Assembly: GCA_040881785.1 (NCBI GenBank)
Contig: JBBECO010000240.1
Coordinates: 1 to 64,000 of the forward strand
Direction: 5' to 3'
DNA length: 64,000 bases
Source: JACDCA01 sp040881785
GTDB taxonomy: Bacteria > Acidobacteriota > Vicinamibacteria > Vicinamibacterales > 2-12-FULL-66-21
Of the stretch, positions 19,360 to 27,073 are shown in pieces. The notes under the pieces were generated by a model. It had not been told where the DNA came from, made no database searches, and saw nothing but the letters and a program-made list of their open reading frames with translations. The position numbers and the translations under genes are program-made. Each line of letters starts with the position of its first letter. The first letter of the stretch is position 1.

Positions 19360-20478
19360 ATGCGGCTCGAACCCTTCGCGATGGAGCGTTTCCAGTCCAT
19401 CTGGGAACACCAGGTCGCCTGGAACCTCTCGGAAAGCGGCGTCGAACCGCTTCGGCTCGAAGAGCTGGCCATGACGCCGGAGGACCGGGACGATCTGCTC
19501 CGTCAGCCGCTCGCCTACACCCAGACCAACGGCACCCTGGAGCTCCGCCGGTTTATCGCGGACCTCTACGCCGGGGCCGATCCGCAGCACATCCAGGTCA
19601 CCAACGGCGGCGCCGAGGCCAATTTCATCACGCTCGTGCATCTGGTGGCGCCCGGCGACGAAATCGTAATGATGACGCCGAACTACATGCAGGCGCCGGG
19701 CGTCGCTCGGGCGCTCGGCGCGGTTGTGCGCGAGTGGCCGCTGCGGATGCAGGACGACGGCTCGCGGTGGGCGCCCGACTTCGACGCGCTCGAATCACTC
19801 GTGACGACGCAGACGAAAGTCATCTTCATCTGCACGCCGAACAACCCGACCGGCTGCCGGCTCACGGCGGCCGAACTGGATCGCCTCGGCGCCGTCGCCT
19901 CGCGCGCGGGGGCCTGGGTGATCTCCGACGAGATCTACCGGGGAGCCGAGCTGGATGCGGTGGAATCGCCCGGCATGTGGGGACGGTCGGATCGCGTCAT
20001 CATCACGGCCGGACTCTCGAAAGCCTACGGCCTGCCGGGGCTGCGCATCGGCTGGGTTGCGGCGCCGCCGGAGGTCACCGAGGCGCTCTGGGCCGTCCAC
20101 GACTACACGACCATCGCACCCGGCGCGCTCAACGACCGGCTCGCGCGCATCGCGCTCGCCCCGGCGGGCCGGGAGCGCCTCCTCGCCCGGACGCGCGGCA
20201 TCATCCGCGCGAACTACCCGATCGTGCGGGCGTGGCTCGAGAAGCGAAAGACCTTCTCGCATGTCGCGCCGGACGCGGGCGCCATCGCGTTCGTCAAGTA
20301 CGCGCACCCCATCAACTCGACGGCGCTCGTGGAGCGCCTGCGCGTCGAGCACAGCGTGCTCGTGGTGCCGGGGGACCACTTCGCGATGGACGGCTACCTG
20401 AGAATCGGCTTCGGCTCCCATCCGGAGCACCTCATTGGCGCGCTCCAGCGCATCGGCGAACTCGTGGATACTCTGTAA
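19360..20478 (+). CDS. Class I/II PLP aminotransferase
   Basis: A fold-type I aminotransferase of 372 residues. Seen are TNGGAEANFITLVHL (phosphate and cofactor region), CTPNNPTGC and SDEIYRGAEL, and the lysine block GLSKAYGLPGLRIGW. Substrate is not evident. The start is taken at MRLEPFAMERFQS, with an in-frame ATG nine codons earlier as an alternative. It lies 43 bp before a homoserine-dehydrogenase-like gene and a CoA transferase gene, so a role in amino-acid or 2-oxoacid metabolism with them is possible. Its TAA stop starts a hairpin. Confidence 0.88.
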   Translation: MRLEPFAMERFQSIWEHQVAWNLSESGVEPLRLEELAMTPEDRDDLLRQPLAYTQTNGTLELRRFIADLYAGADPQHIQVTNGGAEANFITLVHLVAPGDEIVMMTPNYMQAPGVARALGAVVREWPLRMQDDGSRWAPDFDALESLVTTQTKVIFICTPNNPTGCRLTAAELDRLGAVASRAGAWVISDEIYRGAELDAVESPGMWGRSDRVIITAGLSKAYGLPGLRIGWVAAPPEVTEALWAVHDYTTIAPGALNDRLARIALAPAGRERLLARTRGIIRANYPIVRAWLEKRKTFSHVAPDAGAIAFVKYAHPINSTALVERLRVEHSVLVVPGDHFAMDGYLRIGFGSHPEHLIGALQRIGELVDTL

Positions 20479-20503
20479 TGGGAAATGGAACCCCATTTCC
20501 CAT
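20478..20503. repeat. Perfect 11-bp hairpin (family K)
   Basis: ATGGGAAATGG (20478-20488) pairs perfectly with CCATTTCCCAT (20493-20503) around AACC, followed by a further ATCCCAT. The first A belongs to the stop codon of the aminotransferase gene. There is no T tract, so it is a poor terminator and more like the other gap elements here. Confidence 0.75.
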
Positions 20504-20521
20504 ATCCCATCCAGGTCCGCA

Positions 20522-21502
20522 ATGTTAGCGGACCTGGCGCTCATCGGCTTCGGCAACGTGGCCAGGCGGTTCGCGGAGCTGCTCGACGAGCGCGCGGCAC
20601 GCCTGCTCGCCGACCACGCGCTCACCTGCCGCATCGTCGCCACCGCCACGCGCCGGGACGGCGCCGTCTTCGAGGGTGAGCCCTGTACCGACAACTTCGA
20701 CGTGATCCGGCGGCTGGGGGCCTCGACGGCCGACCTCCGTATCGTCGTCGAAACCACGACGCTGGACATCCGGGCCGGTGAGCCCGCGGCCTCGCACGTG
20801 CGAGCGGGGATCGCAGCCGGCTGCCACGTCGTCACGGCCAACAAGGGTCCGGTGGCGTTCGCCTACGCGGAGCTCCGCGACGCCGCCGCCCGCGCGGGCG
20901 TCCGGTTCCTCTACGAAGCGACGGTCATGGACGGGATCCCGGTCTTCAATCTCGTGCGCGACACACTCCCGGCGGTCACCATCCTCGGCTTCGAAGGGGT
21001 CATCAACACGACGACGAACCACATCATCACGGCGCTCGAGGCAGGCGAGACGTTCGACGATGCGCTGGCGCGGATGCAGGCCGAGGGCATCGCCGAGGCG
21101 GATGCGTCGCTCGACGTGGACGGCTGGGACGCGGCGGCCAAGACCGCGGCGCTCGCCAACGTGCTGATGGACGCACGCATCACGCCGCACGACGTCCGGC
21201 GGACGGGCCTCGACGCGGGCACGGGCGCGGCCGCCCGCGCGGCCCTCGAGCGCGGACGGCGGCTGAAACTCGTCGCTTCGGCCCGGCGTGACGCCTGCGG
21301 ACGCCTGGCATGCACCGTCGAGCCACGCGAGCTCGCGCGGGATCACCTCCTGGCGTCGCTCGACGGCGGCGCCAACGCGCTGATTCTCGAAACCGATCTG
21401 CTGGACCGCGTCGCCATCTGCCAGATGGCCGGAAGCCTGACACAGACCGCCTACGGGCTGCTGAGCGACATCGTCACGATCGCCCGCGGAGCACGCGCAT
21501 GA
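20522..21502 (+). CDS. hom: Homoserine dehydrogenase
   Basis: A 326-residue NAD(P)-binding protein of the homoserine dehydrogenase family. The Rossmann motif GFGNVARRF is at residues 9-17, HVVTANKGP carries the conserved catalytic-region lysine, and EGVINTTTNHIIT and DVDGWDAAAK follow. There is no ACT domain, so feedback control by threonine is unlikely. The stop overlaps the next start as ATGA. Neither thrB nor thrC is next to it, so a variant substrate remains possible. Confidence 0.82.
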   Translation: MLADLALIGFGNVARRFAELLDERAARLLADHALTCRIVATATRRDGAVFEGEPCTDNFDVIRRLGASTADLRIVVETTTLDIRAGEPAASHVRAGIAAGCHVVTANKGPVAFAYAELRDAAARAGVRFLYEATVMDGIPVFNLVRDTLPAVTILGFEGVINTTTNHIITALEAGETFDDALARMQAEGIAEADASLDVDGWDAAAKTAALANVLMDARITPHDVRRTGLDAGTGAAARAALERGRRLKLVASARRDACGRLACTVEPRELARDHLLASLDGGANALILETDLLDRVAICQMAGSLTQTAYGLLSDIVTIARGARA

Positions 21503-22689
21503 CCGGACCGCTGGACGGCTTCACCGTCCTCGACTTCACGCGCGTCCTGTCGGGACCGTACTGCACGATGCAACTCGCCGACATGGGCGCGCGCGTGATC
21601 AAAGTCGAGCAGCCCGGCAAGGGTGACGACACGCGCGCGTGGGGACCGCCCTTCGTCCACGGCGAGAGCGCGTACTTTCTCAGCATCAACCGCAATAAGG
21701 AAAGCCTCACGCTCGACCTGAAGACGCCCGAGGCGATGCGCGTCCTCGAGCCGCTCCTGGCGAAGGCGGACGTGCTCGTCGAGAACTTCCGGCCCGGCAC
21801 CATGGCGCGGCTCGGCCTCGGATACGAGCAGCTCGCCGGGCGTTTTCCGCGCCTCGTCTACTGCTCGGTCTCGGGATTCGGACAGACGGGTCCGCGCCGG
21901 ACAGAGCCGGGCTACGACGCGGTCGTCCAGGCCGAGGGCGGCCTCATGAGCATCACGGGTGAGGCGGGCGGACAGCCCTTCCGCCTCGGGGTGGCCATCG
22001 CCGACATCGCCAGCGGGATGTTCGCCGCGCAGGGGGTGGCGTTCGCCCTGCTGGCGCGCGAGCGGACAGGACGAGGGCAACTGGTGGACGTCGGGATGCT
22101 CGACGCGACGGCCGCGCTCCTCACCTACCAGGCGGGGATCTACTTTGCCACCGGGGCGACACCGGGACGGATGGGCAACCGCCACCCGACGATCGTCCCG
22201 TATGAAACGTTCGACGCCGCCGACGGCGGCTTCGTCGTCGCGGTCGGCAACGACGAGCAGTGGCGGCGGTTCTGCGCGGTGCTCGAGCGAGAGCCGCTGG
22301 CCGTCGACGAGCGGTTTGCGACCAACCGCGCGCGGGTGGCCAACTACGACACGCTGCGGCCGATCCTGGCCGAGACACTCCGCGCCCGCACGCGGACGGC
22401 GTGGGTGGACGCCCTGCGGGCGGCCGGCGTGCCGTGCGGTTCGGTTCGGGACGTGGCCGAAGTGCTCCAGGATCCGCACCTGGAGGCCCGCGAGATGATC
22501 CGGCAGGTCGAGCACGCGGTGGCCGGCGCGACGCGCGTGATCGGCGTGCCCATCAAGCTGTCGGAGACGCCCGGCGCGGTGAGGACGGCGCCGCCCTCGC
22601 TCGGCCAGCACACGACCGCGATCCTGAAGAACGACGTGGGATTGGATGACGCCGGGATCGCCCGGCTGCGCGCCGCCGGCGTGGTGTGA
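21499..22689 (+). CDS. CaiB/BaiF family (class III) CoA transferase
   Basis: A 396-residue class III CoA transferase, with GFTVLDFTRVLSGPYCTMQL, GARVIKVEQPGKGDDTR and ENFRPGTMARLGLGYE all typical. The catalytic aspartate expected near residue 165 falls in the GLMSITGEAGGQPFRLGV region in the usual alignment, but I cannot confirm it by eye. It starts at the ATG within the upstream stop (ATGA). Acid substrate unknown; formyl-CoA, carnitine and succinyl-CoA:acid types are all in the family. Confidence 0.88.
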   Translation: MTGPLDGFTVLDFTRVLSGPYCTMQLADMGARVIKVEQPGKGDDTRAWGPPFVHGESAYFLSINRNKESLTLDLKTPEAMRVLEPLLAKADVLVENFRPGTMARLGLGYEQLAGRFPRLVYCSVSGFGQTGPRRTEPGYDAVVQAEGGLMSITGEAGGQPFRLGVAIADIASGMFAAQGVAFALLARERTGRGQLVDVGMLDATAALLTYQAGIYFATGATPGRMGNRHPTIVPYETFDAADGGFVVAVGNDEQWRRFCAVLEREPLAVDERFATNRARVANYDTLRPILAETLRARTRTAWVDALRAAGVPCGSVRDVAEVLQDPHLEAREMIRQVEHAVAGATRVIGVPIKLSETPGAVRTAPPSLGQHTTAILKNDVGLDDAGIARLRAAGVV

Positions 22690-22700
22690 AGTCTGCTGCC

Positions 22701-22769
22701 ACGGACTCACCGCAGAGGTCGCAGAGGACGCCGAGCAATCTTTGTTTTTTGCGTGTCTTGCTCTGCGCC
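22701..22769. repeat. Family A inverted element
   Basis: CTCACCGCAGAGGTCGCAGA on the left faces GCGTGTCTTGCTCTGCGCC on the right (22751-22769). The right arm is more decayed than in the other copies. Confidence 0.65.
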
Positions 22770-22782
22770 TTCAGACGGAGAC

Positions 22783-22911
22783 GCCCGACCTGAAGGTCGG
22801 GCNNNNNNNNNNNNNNNNNNNNNNNNNNNNNNNNNNNNNNNNNNNNNNNNNNNNNNNNNNNNNNNNNNNNNNNNNNNNNNNNNNNNNNNNNNNNNNNNNN
22901 NNAGGTCGGGC
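22783..22911. repeat. Two family C REP units flanking an assembly gap
   Basis: GCCCGACCTGAAGGTCGGGC (22783-22802) is followed directly by Ns, and AGGTCGGGC resumes at 22903. The gap edges are both inside REP units, so the real sequence between them probably holds more repeat copies. Confidence 0.8.
22803..22902. other. Assembly gap (100 Ns)
   Basis: Exactly 100 N bases, a conventional placeholder length, so the true gap size is unknown. Confidence 0.99.
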
Positions 22912-22939
22912 GTTGGTGTGACCACCTGCCGTCACGAAT

Positions 22940-23377
22940 TCACCGCCCGGAGACGAACGGGACGATCTCGGTCAGGAGAAACGCGAGGACGTCTTCTTCG
23001 TTCAGCTCCGCGATCGCCGTTCGCTCGCGGACCGGGCGCTCCGACGTGATCATGCGGCGGCCGCGCCCGCGGCTCGTCCGTCCGACGACTTCCGGCGGAT
23101 CTTCGCTCGCATCGAGCAGGATCTCGACGTAGTCCTCGCCGGACCCCGCTGAGGTGAGCCGCACCGATCCAGCAGGCGTGCCGACGTGGAACTGGTGCCC
23201 TTCCCCGCTCAGGACGTTCGCGAACTGCTGGACGACCGGGACGGCGATCGTCGAAAGGAACTTTTCGTAATCGCTCGCGGCGGCGTCGCTGCGCTCGCGC
23301 TTCGCGGACGCGTTGCTGCGGGATTGCTCGATCGCCGAGCGCAGGCGCCGGCGTAGCTCGGAAGTCTCGATAGCCAC
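22940..23377 (-). CDS. Hypothetical protein
   Basis: A 145-residue soluble protein of unknown family, starting with GTG. The first 45 residues are charged and helical (RRRLRSAIEQSRSNASAKRE), then follow two beta-rich blocks around residues 60-95 and a basic stretch RGRGRRMITSERP near 103-115. There is no signal peptide or membrane segment. It is convergent with nothing and lies 45 bp before menG on the same strand, separated from the preceding CoA transferase by repeats and the N gap. I do not recognise it. Confidence 0.6.
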   Translation of the reverse strand: MAIETSELRRRLRSAIEQSRSNASAKRERSDAAASDYEKFLSTIAVPVVQQFANVLSGEGHQFHVGTPAGSVRLTSAGSGEDYVEILLDASEDPPEVVGRTSRGRGRRMITSERPVRERTAIAELNEEDVLAFLLTEIVPFVSGR

Positions 23378-23422
23378 GCCGCAGATGGTACCCGAAAACC
23401 CCGGCCGTCCCGCCCCGCGCCG

Positions 23423-24184
23423 CTATTTTTGCGCGATGTGAATCGCCATCAGCCCGCCGAGCACGGCCGTCCACTCCGCGCGGGCGAAGCCTTCAGCCTC
23501 GAGCAATCCGGCGACACGCGCCGCGCCGGGATACCGCCGGATCGAGGCCGGAATGTAGCGATAGGTATCGGGATCCCGATGCAGCACCCAGCCCAGGACG
23601 CCGCCGACGACGGACAGGTACGCGAGGTACACGCCGCGCACGAGCGCGCTGTCCGGACGATTGAAGTCGAGCGACACCAGCGTGCCGCCCGGGCGCAGCA
23701 CACGACGGATCTCGGTGACCGCAAGCGCCAGGTCCGGCACGTTTCGCAGGCCGTAGCCCGTGGTCACGATGTCGAACTGCGCGTCGGGAAACGGCAGCGC
23801 GGACATGTCTCCCGTCACAAAAGACGGGACTCGGGGCTCGGGGCTTGGGACTCGGGGCACTGAGTCCCCGGCCTTGAGCCGCGCGAGCTGCAGCATGCGG
23901 TGCGTGACGTCGAGACCGACGACGGAGGCGCCGCGTGATGAGGCGGCAAACGCGAGATCGCCAGTGCCGCAGGCCAGGTCGAGCACGCGCATCCCTTCGC
24001 GCGGCGCCGCGAGATCCACCGCCCGCCGTTTCCAGCGGCGGTCCATCCCGAACGAGAGCACGACGGTAATGAGGTCGTACCGGTCGGCGATCGTCGAGAA
24101 CAACCGCCGGACGTAGCGCTGCTTGGCGTTCGGAGACGTGAACGCCTGGTCGAGGCCGGAGGCGGGCGGCGTCTCGCCGGTCAT
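23423..24184 (-). CDS. menG: Demethylmenaquinone methyltransferase (UbiE/MenG family)
   Basis: A SAM methyltransferase of 253 residues that should methylate the quinone ring as the last step to menaquinone. Seen are IADRYDLITVVLSFGMDRRWKRR, the SAM motif VLDLACGTGDLAF and TTGYGLRNVPDLALAV. Between residues about 105 and 119 there is a proline-rich insert, VPRVPSPEPRVPS, encoded by a tandem GGGACTC/GGGGCTC repeat. Such an insert is not normal for the family. The start is the ATG overlapping the stop of the cupredoxin gene (ATGA), so it is the last gene of that block. Confidence 0.88.
   Translation of the reverse strand: MTGETPPASGLDQAFTSPNAKQRYVRRLFSTIADRYDLITVVLSFGMDRRWKRRAVDLAAPREGMRVLDLACGTGDLAFAASSRGASVVGLDVTHRMLQLARLKAGDSVPRVPSPEPRVPSFVTGDMSALPFPDAQFDIVTTGYGLRNVPDLALAVTEIRRVLRPGGTLVSLDFNRPDSALVRGVYLAYLSVVGGVLGWVLHRDPDTYRYIPASIRRYPGAARVAGLLEAEGFARAEWTAVLGGLMAIHIAQK
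23826..23871. repeat. GGGACTC/GGGGCTC tandem words inside menG
   Basis: On the plus strand GGGACTCGGGGCTCGGGGCT, then TGGGACTCGGGG and CACTGAGTCCCCGG. It keeps the reading frame open and adds about 15 residues to the methyltransferase. Same word family as at 7121-7148 and 11069-11142. Confidence 0.7.
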
Positions 24185-24585
24185 TCCACGCGGATCGTAC
24201 CGCGCATCATCTGCGAGTGGGGGGTGCACTCATAGACGTGCTCACCGCGCCCGTCCGGCACCCGGAAGGTGACCGTGTCTGCCTCGCCGCGATCCTCGAG
24301 CATCCGCGTGCCGACCTCCCACGCCTGCACGGCGAAGTCGTGACGCATGCCCGGTTGGTCGTTCCGCAGCACCAGGCGGACCTGCTCGCCGGCGCGCACG
24401 GTCAGGGTGGGATTCGGCTCCATCTCCCCCTCGACGTAGAACGTCATGTTGCGGACGACGAGCCGGATCTCCCGGACATCGTCGCGTCCGGATGACGCGA
24501 TCATCGGGAGGAGTGTCACGGCGAGCGCCGCCATGCCGATGATGGCTCCCGCGATCAGGATCCTGTTCCGGGCACGAATGGTCAT
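24181..24585 (-). CDS. Membrane-anchored cupredoxin-like protein
   Basis: A 134-residue protein with one N-terminal membrane anchor (about 9-29) and a cupredoxin domain. Likely copper ligands are the histidine in MRHDF and the C, H and M in YECTPHSQMM, a plausible type 1 site. It should face the periplasm and carry electrons or bind copper. It lies 3 bp after the ZIP gene and overlaps menG by 4 bp, so it belongs to the multicopper-oxidase block. Confidence 0.82.
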   Translation of the reverse strand: MTIRARNRILIAGAIIGMAALAVTLLPMIASSGRDDVREIRLVVRNMTFYVEGEMEPNPTLTVRAGEQVRLVLRNDQPGMRHDFAVQAWEVGTRMLEDRGEADTVTFRVPDGRGEHVYECTPHSQMMRGTIRVE

Positions 24586-24588
24586 GGC

Positions 24589-25806
24589 TTAAATGAGGAT
24601 CATCCCTGTGAGATACATGACGGCGAAGCCGCCGAGCAGGCCCAGTACCACCGGCGTCTCGATGAGGCGCGCCATCAACGGACGGCCGGCAGTCATCTGC
24701 CGGAGAATCTGGACCACGACCTGGGCGATCGCGCCAACGCCCAGTCCGAGAAACACGACGGCGAGCGGCTGCGAATACACGAGACCGCCGATCCAGGCAC
24801 CGGCGATCGTCGGCAGACCGCCGATGAGCCCCAGCTGCACCAGCGTCCAGATCCGCGGGCGGTCCTTCGCGAGCGGCGCAATGATGGCCAGCCCCTCGGT
24901 CGCGTTGTGCAGCGTGAAGCCGAGGATGAGCAGCGTGCCGAACGCGGCTTCTCCCAGCGCGAACGCGGCCCCGATGGCGAGCCCTTCCCCGAAATTGTGC
25001 AGGCCGATGCCGACGGCAATCATCAGCGCCAGCACCCAGCCCGACGCCGCACCGGTCTCGCGCAGCGCCGCGCGGCGTGTCGACAGCCAGGCGCTCACGA
25101 TCTCGAGCAGCGCGTACGCGGCCGCCGCCGTGAGCACGAACAACGCCACCCCCTGGAACGCCCCCGGAAGCTCCACGGCCCCTTCCATGCCCTCGAGCGT
25201 CCCGTCGAGCAACAGAAATGCCAGCAGGCCCACCGTGAAGGCCAGCACCGCATCGAGCGCGGCGCGGCTGAGCCCGCGCAACACGGGGAACCACAGAAGC
25301 CCCAATCCGACCGGGATGACGCCCACGAACAGGCCGACGAGGGTGAACAGCGCGAAGTTGCGGGCGCTGGCTTCGGGCGACGCGAGCGCGACCGGAATGT
25401 CGTAGGTGAACTTCGCGCCGGTGGACAGCAGCAGGCTGATCGCGTGCGCATCGCCCGCGACCCACGGATACGGAATCATCAGCGTGGTCGAGCGCAACGG
25501 CGCGACGACGTTCCCGGGGTCCGCGGTGAACTGCCAGTACGCATCGTCCACGGCCACCTGCGCGATGGTGACGTGCTGCGGACTCTCGTTCATCACCGTG
25601 AGGATCAGACCTTCCGGCTTCAGCAGGATGCGCTGGGCCGACACGAGCTCGGTCGGCGGCGCGGCCGGATCACGGAACCGCTCCGCGGGGTCGAACATGA
25701 CGATCAGCGCCATGACCCCGGCGAGCAGGACGACGGGGAGCAGGATGGCGGTCCACAACCGCGCGCGTCCGACGGGCGGCGCGGCCGTGGCGACGTCAGG
25801 TGTCAC
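24589..25806 (-). CDS. ZIP-family metal transporter with extra N-terminal domain
   Basis: A 405-residue protein. Residues 130-405 are a ZIP metal transporter with two metal-site blocks, HNFGEGLAIG and HNATEGLAI. Residues 1-130 are unusual: one membrane segment (about 15-36) followed by a soluble, beta-rich region of about 90 residues that resembles a cupredoxin-like or immunoglobulin-like fold (no clear metal ligands). I start at the GTG (VTPDVATAAP), which overlaps the multicopper oxidase stop by 11 bp; a longer start would eat further into that gene. Substrate could be zinc, iron or manganese. Confidence 0.82.
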   Translation of the reverse strand: MTPDVATAAPPVGRARLWTAILLPVVLLAGVMALIVMFDPAERFRDPAAPPTELVSAQRILLKPEGLILTVMNESPQHVTIAQVAVDDAYWQFTADPGNVVAPLRSTTLMIPYPWVAGDAHAISLLLSTGAKFTYDIPVALASPEASARNFALFTLVGLFVGVIPVGLGLLWFPVLRGLSRAALDAVLAFTVGLLAFLLLDGTLEGMEGAVELPGAFQGVALFVLTAAAAYALLEIVSAWLSTRRAALRETGAASGWVLALMIAVGIGLHNFGEGLAIGAAFALGEAAFGTLLILGFTLHNATEGLAIIAPLAKDRPRIWTLVQLGLIGGLPTIAGAWIGGLVYSQPLAVVFLGLGVGAIAQVVVQILRQMTAGRPLMARLIETPVVLGLLGGFAVMYLTGMILI

Positions 25807-26848
25807 GGCGCGCCCCCACGGCTTCGAACAGGCCCATCCACCCGAGCTCGGCGAACTCACTCTGGTGCGCGTGGAACATGAACTTGCCCGGATAGCGGAA
25901 CGTGGTCTCGAGCACCGCGCGTTCCCCCTGGCAGAGCATCACCGTGTCGGTGTGGTCGTCCACCGTGGTGCGCGTGCCGGTGCGATAGACGTCGAAGAAC
26001 ATGCCGTGCAGGTGCAGGCTGTTGATCAGGTCGAACTCCGTGACGTTGATCACGTGCATCCGGACCAGGCGGCCGACCTCGACGCGGATCGGGTGCGTCA
26101 TGTAGTGGTTCGCCAGCGTGTTGACGGCGTAGACCTCGTTGTCGCCGTCGAAGTCGGTGTCGAAGCCGTTCATGAGCATGACCATCTCATCGGCTTCCGG
26201 GCGCGCGGTGCGTGGATCGACGATGAAGGCGCCGTACATCCCCTTGTGGATGTGGCGCTTCAGCGGCACGGCGTGGCAGTGATACAGGTGCGTGCCAAAC
26301 GGCTCGGCATCGAACTCGTACACGAACCGGCCGCCCGGCTGGACCTGCTGTTCGGGCAGCGAGCCGTCCATCTCGGGCGGGTGCCAGCCATGGAAGTGCA
26401 TCGTGTGCGGATGCGAGCCCTGATGGAGAAAGTTGATGCGGACCCTGTCCCCCTCGGTCGCGCGGATCGTCGGCCCGGGCACCTGGCCGTTGAAGGTCCA
26501 GGCGGGGAAGAACACGCCAGGGGCGATCTCGATCTCCCGGTCGATCGCCACGATCTCGTATTCGCGCAGCAGACTGCCGTCGGGCCGCGCGGTCTCGCGG
26601 TAGTAGCGTGAGCGCTCCGGCGGGGCCAGGTTCGAGAAGTTCGAGGCGCGAAGGAAGTCGGTCGGGTTGAAGCGCGAGAGATCGGCCGTGCCCACGGGTC
26701 CCATGGCGTGCGCCGCATGTTCCATGGCCGGCGTGTGCGTCGGGGCCGCATCCTGCGCCCCGCGCAGCGTCCGGCTGCGAAGCAGCCCGGCCGCCGCGGT
26801 CCCGAAACCGGCAAGTCGAATCCACGAACGGCGACTCAGGGCATCCAT
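25796..26848 (-). CDS. Secreted multicopper oxidase, two-domain type
   Basis: A 350-residue protein with a Tat-type signal (RRSWIRLAGFG, residues 6-16) and two cupredoxin domains. Copper-ligand blocks are HTMHFHGWHP, HLYHCHAVP, SLHLHGMFFD and MFHAHQSEF. The size fits small laccase-like or nitrite-reductase-like multicopper oxidases. It should act in the periplasm, for example oxidising Fe(II), Mn(II) or Cu(I). It heads the block ZIP-cupredoxin-menG and is divergent from a DtxR/MntR-type regulator, so metal control is likely. Confidence 0.9.
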   Translation of the reverse strand: MDALSRRSWIRLAGFGTAAAGLLRSRTLRGAQDAAPTHTPAMEHAAHAMGPVGTADLSRFNPTDFLRASNFSNLAPPERSRYYRETARPDGSLLREYEIVAIDREIEIAPGVFFPAWTFNGQVPGPTIRATEGDRVRINFLHQGSHPHTMHFHGWHPPEMDGSLPEQQVQPGGRFVYEFDAEPFGTHLYHCHAVPLKRHIHKGMYGAFIVDPRTARPEADEMVMLMNGFDTDFDGDNEVYAVNTLANHYMTHPIRVEVGRLVRMHVINVTEFDLINSLHLHGMFFDVYRTGTRTTVDDHTDTVMLCQGERAVLETTFRYPGKFMFHAHQSEFAELGWMGLFEAVGARRDT

Positions 26849-26870
26849 TTGATCGGCTCAATCAATAGCT

Positions 26871-26900
26871 TTGACAATTCAAAATAATCAATTGTATGCT
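26871..26900 (+). promoter_or_regulatory. Promoter with overlapping palindrome in the regulator/oxidase gap
   Basis: TTGACA (26871-26876) and TATGCT (26895-26900) are 18 bp apart, a good sigma-70 promoter for the regulator gene. Between and over them sits the inverted repeat ACAATT..AATTGT (26874-26895), a likely operator. The stretch is strongly AT-rich against its surroundings. On the other strand it could also drive the oxidase gene at 26848. Confidence 0.55.
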
Positions 26901-26920
26901 TCAAAGTCAAGTCGCGGTGC

Positions 26921-27071
26921 AACACGGGCCACGGTTCAACACGGTTCAACACGGCCTGCCTCGCCGAAGCCTTGGCGAAGGCGGGGGCCACGGTTCAACA
27001 CGGTTCAACACTGTTTTCAACACGGCCTGCCTCGCCGAAGCCTTGGCGGAGGCGGGGTTCAACACTGTTCA
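26921..27071. repeat. TTCAACACGG words and two 42-bp direct repeats (family L)
   Basis: The word CGGTTCAACA recurs several times. Two copies of a 42-bp unit, TTCAACACGGCCTGCCTCGC onward (26945-26986 and 27016-27057), contain an internal hairpin GCCTCGCC..GGCGAAGGC. The stretch lies in the leader of the regulator gene and has no stop codons in the regulator frame. Confidence 0.8.
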
Positions 27072-27073
27072 AG

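Noticed and set aside
20478..20503. Rho-independent terminator
   Set aside because: The stem is good but there is no T tract after it. I keep it as a repeat hairpin.
26921..27071. CRISPR-like array (repeats of about 30 bp)
   Set aside because: Only two 42-bp copies, unequal spacing, inner hairpins and no cas genes anywhere in the window.
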